From Paulownia fortunei (lineage: Eukaryota; Streptophyta; Magnoliopsida; Lamiales; Paulowniaceae): a stretch of DNA of 64,000 bases. The notes beneath the pieces were generated by a model, which had not been told where the DNA came from, made no database searches, and saw nothing but the letters and a program-made list of their open reading frames with translations. The position numbers and the translations under genes are program-made. Positions 57,911 to 64,000 of this stretch are shown piece by piece. The stretch lies in assembly GCA_019321725.1 (NCBI GenBank), contig CM033122.1, positions 16,518,274-16,582,273 of the forward strand, given 5' to 3'. Numbering within the stretch: the first letter of the stretch is position 1; each line of letters starts with the position of its first letter.

Positions 57911-60900
57911 TATATATGTATATTTATTACTACAAGAAAAACTTAAATACTCTAATGATCAACTAATGTGGGATAAATGCAAGTATAAGAAGACTTAATG
58001 ATATACAAGACACTCAATGTAGGATACCGTATTATATATATACATATATACACAACAAAAGAAAAAGTTGTGATATCATAACCAACAATTTGTACACACA
58101 TCATGTATTGTATTAGTGTGTATAAGTGAAGATAGCCTACTTTTATGAGTAATAAAAACAATCTTTTACTTCTACCTAGAGCCAACAGAATTTTTTTTTT
58201 TGTGTGGTCCAAAGGCCCTACATTTCTTTTTCTTTTATAATTCGAATCTGTCACAAATAAATTGATTTACTTAAAAAGGGTATATGTGCAAATTATTATA
58301 TAGTGGGTCGGGCGTACCTAATCCAATGATTGTCAATAAATTCAATGAAAGAGGGTTTTTTCACAACCCATCTCCCCTTAAATCTATGATATTTGATGGA
58401 TTATGTTCAAGATTTAAATATCAATTATGTATGGTTATTAGTCTATTTTAAAAGTAGTTTTTGTTACTTTAATTATGAATTATTAATTATACTTAATTAA
58501 TATTTATCAATTTTTATTTGTATCTTAATGTATAGAATTTTATAATTGATTATTACAATAGAAAAAAGAAAAAGAAAAAATAGTTTTTTACTGCCTAAGT
58601 CCCAGAAAAATGGCTCTCTTGATGTTGTAAAATAATAAAGCTGATAAATAACAAATAATTTTAATTACTTTTTTTTTAAAACTATTTGAGTAACATTAAT
58701 AACATGGCAAATTTTTGTAACATCAATATCATAAAAAAAAATGATATTTTAGCCATAATATCAAAAAGTTTAACTTCATACTATAGCAAATTAGCAATTG
58801 TTTTAGACAGGGGTGATTCTTTTGTGAAAAAATTATTAAAAATCCCTTAAAATAAATTTTTACATCCAAAAATCCCATGACATTATTTTTCAGTCCAGAA
58901 TCTATTCCATCAACTTTTCATTTCAAAAAATCCAAACATTAATTTTATCTTTTTTTGGGGCGAAATTGTCCTTGAACTTCTTACAATAAGAATTTGTTTA
59001 TTTATTGATATTCAATTTTAAAATTAGTTTTTCTGAACTGTATTTATTTATTTATAGTAGGAACTTTTATACTTAATCTGTGAACTTTGAAAAATTCTAT
59101 TTTTTTTGTTTAGTTATTTCAATTTAAAAACTGAAATTGTCTCTCCTATAATTATATATCAAAAACTTCAAGAAAATGCTTTTCTTCAAAAAATTAATTT
59201 ACTAAAATTAAAATCATGATTGATATAAATAGATTTGGACAACCTAAGGAAAAAAATTATAAAAAATTAATTCTTTAATGTTTTTTTCTAAGAAGTCGAG
59301 GGTTATTTAGTCCAAAAACTAAGTTTTGATTTTTTGCAGTGAGAACTTGACAGAATAAGTTTTTAGATTAAAAATATTTTGATAGATTTATTAAATATAA
59401 ACATTTATTTTAAGAAATTTTTAGTATTTTTTGCTTCTTGTATTTAATACAAGAAAAATATCTATATATGTTTTGTATAACTTCAGAAACCTATCACAAT
59501 TTTTAAATATTATTATATTCAGTTGAAAATTTTGTATTCAAGCATCCATAATCCTGACAAGGTCAGAAAGGAAGTTTCTGTCAAAAATAATTCTATTCAC
59601 ATCATTCAACAGAGAGAACCACATAATCACAGCTTGGTTATTCTCACTCTTTACAAGGCTAAACACAATTGATGGGTCCTACCCACAAAGTCAAAATTAA
59701 TGAAAGAGTCAACTCGCTGGAAGAGTCCATATACCATATCGCAGTATAATCCTCATTGCTTATATAATTCAATTATAAATACTTTGGTAATTTTTCTTTT
59801 TTCTTTTTTCTTTTTTTGATTTGTTCTACAATCCCTATATAATTCTAGCAAGCTACCGATGCTGACAATGCCTAGAACCTCCCAATTATCTTAAGAATTT
59901 GTTCGTATTTTTAAGTCAAATCTCACGCTCACACCCCTAATTATCTCTATTTTATATCTTAAATAAATTTGTATCGACATTAATAGTATTGTTTTAAATT
60001 TTGTCATAGTACTAATAGGTTTGGTGAAGTTTTTATTGTAGATTGGATTTCACCTTCACACTCGCATCATTTCTAGAAGTGAACAATTTATTCCTTGACT
60101 CGAATCTATATCCCCGTCCATGGTATTGATAGATGCTTCCATAGTAATAACAAGTAGGTGAAGAAGCCAAGCACTTAGAACTAGCATAAAATCTTATGGA
60201 GTATAAGATATTGAATATTCTTGTGTATGAGTAATTCTTTAACTTTTTCAAAAATCCCAAATTATATCATTTTTGGGCTCAAATATCTTATCCTGACTTA
60301 TTTATTGTATTATTTAAAACGTGTAAAAGGTAATTTACTTCTTTTTATATATACTATAATTGTCTCAAATTGAATATCATGTTTGATGCAATACTAATTC
60401 AAATATTTGATATTTTGAGTGACTAATTGATTTGGAAATCAGTATATTTTAGTTCGAGTTGAAATGATTTCGATTTATAGGTATTTTGAGTTCAGTAAAT
60501 AAACTTAAAATGTTAACACACGTTACTCGTTGAGGTGACCTCATTAAAGAATTATTTCAAGTTGTGAGATTGCATTTGGGCTATTTATAAATGAATGTTT
60601 ACATGAATTGCATATGACATTGGACAATTGTAGTCATTTGAATAGTGTATGGGTCACTTTCACCTCCAAAACTGATGGTTCTCGGATTAGATTGAACCCG
60701 ATCAGAGGTTGGGTCGGGTCGGGAGCCGCTAAAAAGTAATGTGGATCTTTTAAGTGTTCAAACATTTTTCTTACTTTAGAGAGGTAAAAAGATCATTTTT
60801 TACCCTTGTTTTATCACTTATGATAATGATTCTTTGTTTTTTAATATAACTTTTGAAACCTAATTTTTATACTGTTCAAATACTTTTAAATGAATTAAAA

Positions 60901-61634
60901 CTAAACTATTATTTGTTGTGTTTAGAAAGAAAAAAAAAAAAAAGAAAAATGGTTGATTGGACAACAAACCAGCAATACACTCAAATGTAATGGAGGGGAT
61001 ACAATCTCTCATTCACTCTTTCTTTTGTAATAAAACTTCAATGCTCTCTGTACCTTAAAGCTACTCATTTGTTCTTATACAATAAAGTATGTTAAGATAA
61101 ACTGTAAATTGAAATAATATTTAGAAAACTACAGTTGATATTGCTAAAAATAGGATTGTCGAGTCAAATTCTAGGGAATTTTTGCACTTTGAATCTGATC
61201 TATTTACTATTGTAATAGTTCCAATCTGACCTAAACATATGAAGGACCTATATGTACTAATACAAGATTAAATTTGAGATTTAAATTCAAATATGTTTGT
61301 GAAAATAATATAAAATTGATTAAAATAGAAGTTATAAAGAAAGATTACAAATAGTAAATTTATTGATTTATTTATTTATTTATTGATATTATAAGGGCAT
61401 TGCAATGATAAATCAAAGGGGCAAATAGCACTTCTCCCCTGTAAAATCACCTTTGCATTTTACCCTCCAAAATTAATATAATAATAAAAAAATACTTTAT
61501 CCCTGAAATTTCATAGTAAAAAAATTTAAAGAAGAATATGATACTGAAGTCCAATAAGAATGAAAAAGAGAATGAAAATGAGAGAAGAAGGGAGATGAGA
61601 TGAGAAGTTAAAAATCAAAATAGATAATAAAAAT
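57911..61634. other. AT-rich intergenic sequence
   Basis: About 3.7 kb without a supportable gene or clear element. A short GC-rich patch with GGGTCGGGTCGGG lies at 60712-60724. The minus-strand open frames at 57952-58254 and 60033-60260 have no recognisable motif. Confidence 0.55.
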
Positions 61635-61992
61635 AAATTCTTATGTTTATAACTGGGAAATTGATGATGATATAATGATGAAATCGAATGTGTCACATAA
61701 TTTTTCAAAAGTTTTTAACTTAATACATTTTTCAATATATTTGGAATATATCGTCATTCTGTTCTTACAACCCACACTAAAATATTATTCTCAAAAATAT
61801 TTTTTTATCATGCTACTTTTTAAAAATGATTTTCGTAAAATGCAATTAAATGGCCCTACATATATAATTTAGACTTCTTTCTTTCTTTTTTTATTAATCA
61901 ACATATCTTCTCTATTCTTATTTTCTTTTTAAAATATTCGAAAATAAGTTTTTATTTTCTAAAATAGAAAATTATTTTCCAAAAAGTTAACT
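61635..61992. repeat. Dispersed repeat copy 2 (uninterrupted)
   Basis: Same repeat as 53825-54590, without the MITE, giving AATGTGTCACATAATTTTTC as the empty site. It ends at GTTAACTAA, where a Tourist-like MITE end begins. Confidence 0.82.
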
Positions 61993-61994
61993 AA

Positions 61995-62175
61995 GAGGGT
62001 GTTTGGCTAAACTTTTTAAAAAAATTTATAGACGTTTTTGGGGTTATAAAATATTAGATCTTATATTAAAAATAAGTTATTAAAGTGTTTGGATAAAATA
62101 AGATCATGAAACATGATAGTAATGACAATTTTGTTAATATTATAGTTTTTTTAATGTTTTATTTTAGGAAATCAA
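61995..62175. mobile_element. Tourist-like MITE, truncated
   Basis: GAGGGTGTTTGGCTAA, then TTATAAAATATTAGATCTTATATTAAAAATAAGTTATTAAAGTGTTTGGATAAAATAA-type sequence (described here in outline), parallels the first 170 bp of 27505-27885. A right end was not found. Confidence 0.6.
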
Positions 62176-62349
62176 TGAATAAAAATAGATAAAAAAACCA
62201 AAATTAAATCGAAGAAAGCAACATATTTCATGAGCAAGTTGGGAAATAATATTTTATTTGATCAAATAAGTATCACAATTAGAAGAAAATGACCATTTTT
62301 GCCCATATCATACCTATCATGTGTAGATCAAAATATATGAAAGAAATCG

Positions 62350-62520
62350 CCCCCCCTCCCTCTCCCAGGCATGGCGCACTGGTAAAACATGAGGGAAAAA
62401 ATGCGAGCACTATAGGTTTGAATTTCTTTGGTAGCAGAAATGTAGCATGTCTGTATCTGCCCATCTGGAGGTCTCTTGTCGCACTATAGGTGGGTTCGTT
62501 GGTGATAAATTAGATTTATA
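62350..62520 (+). mobile_element. Possible SINE
   Basis: A box A-like TGGCGCACTGG (about 62373) and a box B-like AGGTTTGAATTTC (about 62413) are spaced as in tRNA-derived SINEs, in a locally GC-richer stretch. No A-rich tail or target duplication is evident. Confidence 0.4.
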
Positions 62521-62979
62521 CCAATAATTCATATGCGTTTTGATTAACAATTTAGTTAGGTTTCAAGTGTTTATGTTACTTTTTATACCTTTAGTTTGAA
62601 ATCTTACAGGTAATGACAAATGAGAAGAAAATAGAAAGAAATAAAAACTTGGTTGAAATTTTAAAAGATCGAGCATTGTGCTACTACTATTGATAGTGTT
62701 TGTATTGCAATCATAAATTTTGCTCCAACATCATACTGACTTGATTCTTAATCAATTGGAACACCAAGATATATATCTACAAATTTTATGTTTACCACAA
62801 AATTCAGTTCCTTTGATTTCAATGAGAAATATCGAGTTCAAGAGTCAGTACTGGACTAAAAATTTCTAGTATGATATATCTTGCTATTTTAGGCATAACT
62901 CTCTCCACCTATATCCTATTGAGACGATTCATGAAAATATAAAAAGTTAAGAGATAGGAATACAATTAGTATGTAGACA

Positions 62980-64000
62980 CTAAAAGCAGTTTGGCCTAGA
63001 AGGCGGTAAAAATCAGTTGAAAAAGGCTGAAGGCGCTGCAGAAACTGGTTTAGATAGAATGTTCAGCGCCTAGCTGTGCCTACCTGCCCAGTCAGCGCCT
63101 AGGCTCTCCCCTACAAATCAAAAGGGCAAAAAACCTCCTATCTGATTTTAAGGACCCCAAAGATCCTCCAAAGGTACCATTAGATAGGAGAATGGATTCT
63201 GAGTAGAAAGAAACATGTTGGATAAAAGAAGTCATTCTTGGTGAGAGAGAGTTATTATTGAAGACAAGGAAGTCATTCTTGGAGATAAGGAGAGTTTCAA
63301 CCATTCCTCTCATTTTACAAATTAGTAATTTTTTTTGATATTATTGTTTATGTATCTCTTGAAATTATATTCATATATAATGAATTAAACTTTTATTTCT
63401 AGAGGATGATGTAACCTTATTTGATCCTATATTTAGAATTCTAAACAATATTAGTTCAAGTTATTCATCTTGTTTGTGTTATCTTACTTAGTATTACATC
63501 TTAATTATTTTACCATTAATTGAGAATATTTGATCTATGAGTTTAGATACTCAAGAGAGGAAAGATTATACATAATCATAAAGATAAAATAACCTAGGAA
63601 TCAAAGAGTTGATAAGTTTATGAAGCCTTTGAAGTTTTGAAGAATAATTCATTGAAATTTTGTAGAGTTTTATTCTTGATTTTTATAGAGATATTGAAAT
63701 TCGTATTAGAACTAATAATTAATTCAACACTCGGGAAAGGGAATTGATGAACTTAGAAATTTTTAACTTATATGTGTTGTTGACTTAAATTGGTATGTTT
63801 TGGAAGGAAGAACATATGTGATAATTAGGTGAGTCATTCCTCAAGAATTTCTTGCTCATAAGGTATTTGTTGTATTACTTTTAAGAACTTTACTCTTGTC
63901 TTTTACAATTTTTATTTTATTCTACTTTGTTTAATCATTATTTGATTTTCTAGATGAAATTGAAACTATTTGAACTATGGTACTTGCTGTAATTTTTTAT
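62980..64000. other. LTR-like sequence at the right end
   Basis: A patch at 62990-63120 repeats AGGCGC/CAGCGCC words (GAAGGCGCTGCAG, CAGCGCCTAGCTGTGCC, CAGCGCCTAGGCTCTCC). It is followed by a leader-like AT-rich region with no ORF that runs off the window. The style fits an LTR or 5' leader of a retrotransposon, but no partner LTR is inside the window, so this stays unproven. Confidence 0.35.

Overview
The window looks like nuclear DNA of a flowering plant, most likely a eudicot. It is strongly AT-rich, its genes are far apart, one gene carries a GT-AG intron, and the rest is layered plant transposon debris (Ty1-copia, Ty3-gypsy, CACTA, MITEs, tRNA-derived SINEs, foldback elements) plus microsatellites. 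Species cannot be fixed from the sequence alone.

Only two intact host genes are visible, about 3 kb apart. At 19.7-20.8 kb (+) lies an R2R3-MYB transcription factor with one intron, probably of the suberin-related MYB53/92/93 group. At 23.9-25.0 kb (-) lies an intronless inositol-tetrakisphosphate 1-kinase (ITPK). Its presumed 5'UTR holds long CA/CT microsatellites. The stretch between them holds a 230-bp polypurine tract, a short hairpin and a duplicated 100-bp block.

Layout. 1-2.75 kb: intergenic, with a tRNA-derived SINE. 2.76-9.07 kb: a foldback element whose left arm was split by an old, dead copia retrotransposon (2948-7962; LTRs, primer site and 5-bp target duplication readable). 10.4-16.45 kb: a Ty3-gypsy element, probably Tat lineage, with gag and protease remnants, no visible reverse transcriptase or integrase, a 43-bp minisatellite, and on the opposite strand a degraded multi-segment ORF resembling the 'putative gypsy type transposon' family. 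16.5-25.4 kb: the genic island. 25.4-30.6 kb: AT-rich spacer with a Tourist-like MITE. 30.65-37.85 kb: a non-coding tandem segmental duplication; its second unit gained a GC-rich insertion and a GATCGAACCGA-type MITE. 38.2-38.4 kb: an Au-like SINE. 39.5-49.7 kb: a tandem array whose 2.3-kb units are themselves palindromes carrying a piece of a CACTA-type transposase. That array was later invaded by an Au-like SINE (10-bp target duplication) and a 4.1-kb CACTA element (TTA duplication); intact neighbouring repeat copies serve as empty sites. 49.7-64 kb: AT-rich sequence with a second foldback element, a degraded copia gag-protease piece, a dispersed repeat pair and LTR-like sequence at the right end.

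The genes are not an operon and show no functional coupling. The most unusual structure is the palindromic array. If transcribed, it would make long hairpin RNA matching CACTA transposase sequence, an arrangement comparable in principle to the maize Mu killer locus. That function is inference. No convincing new protein-coding system was found.
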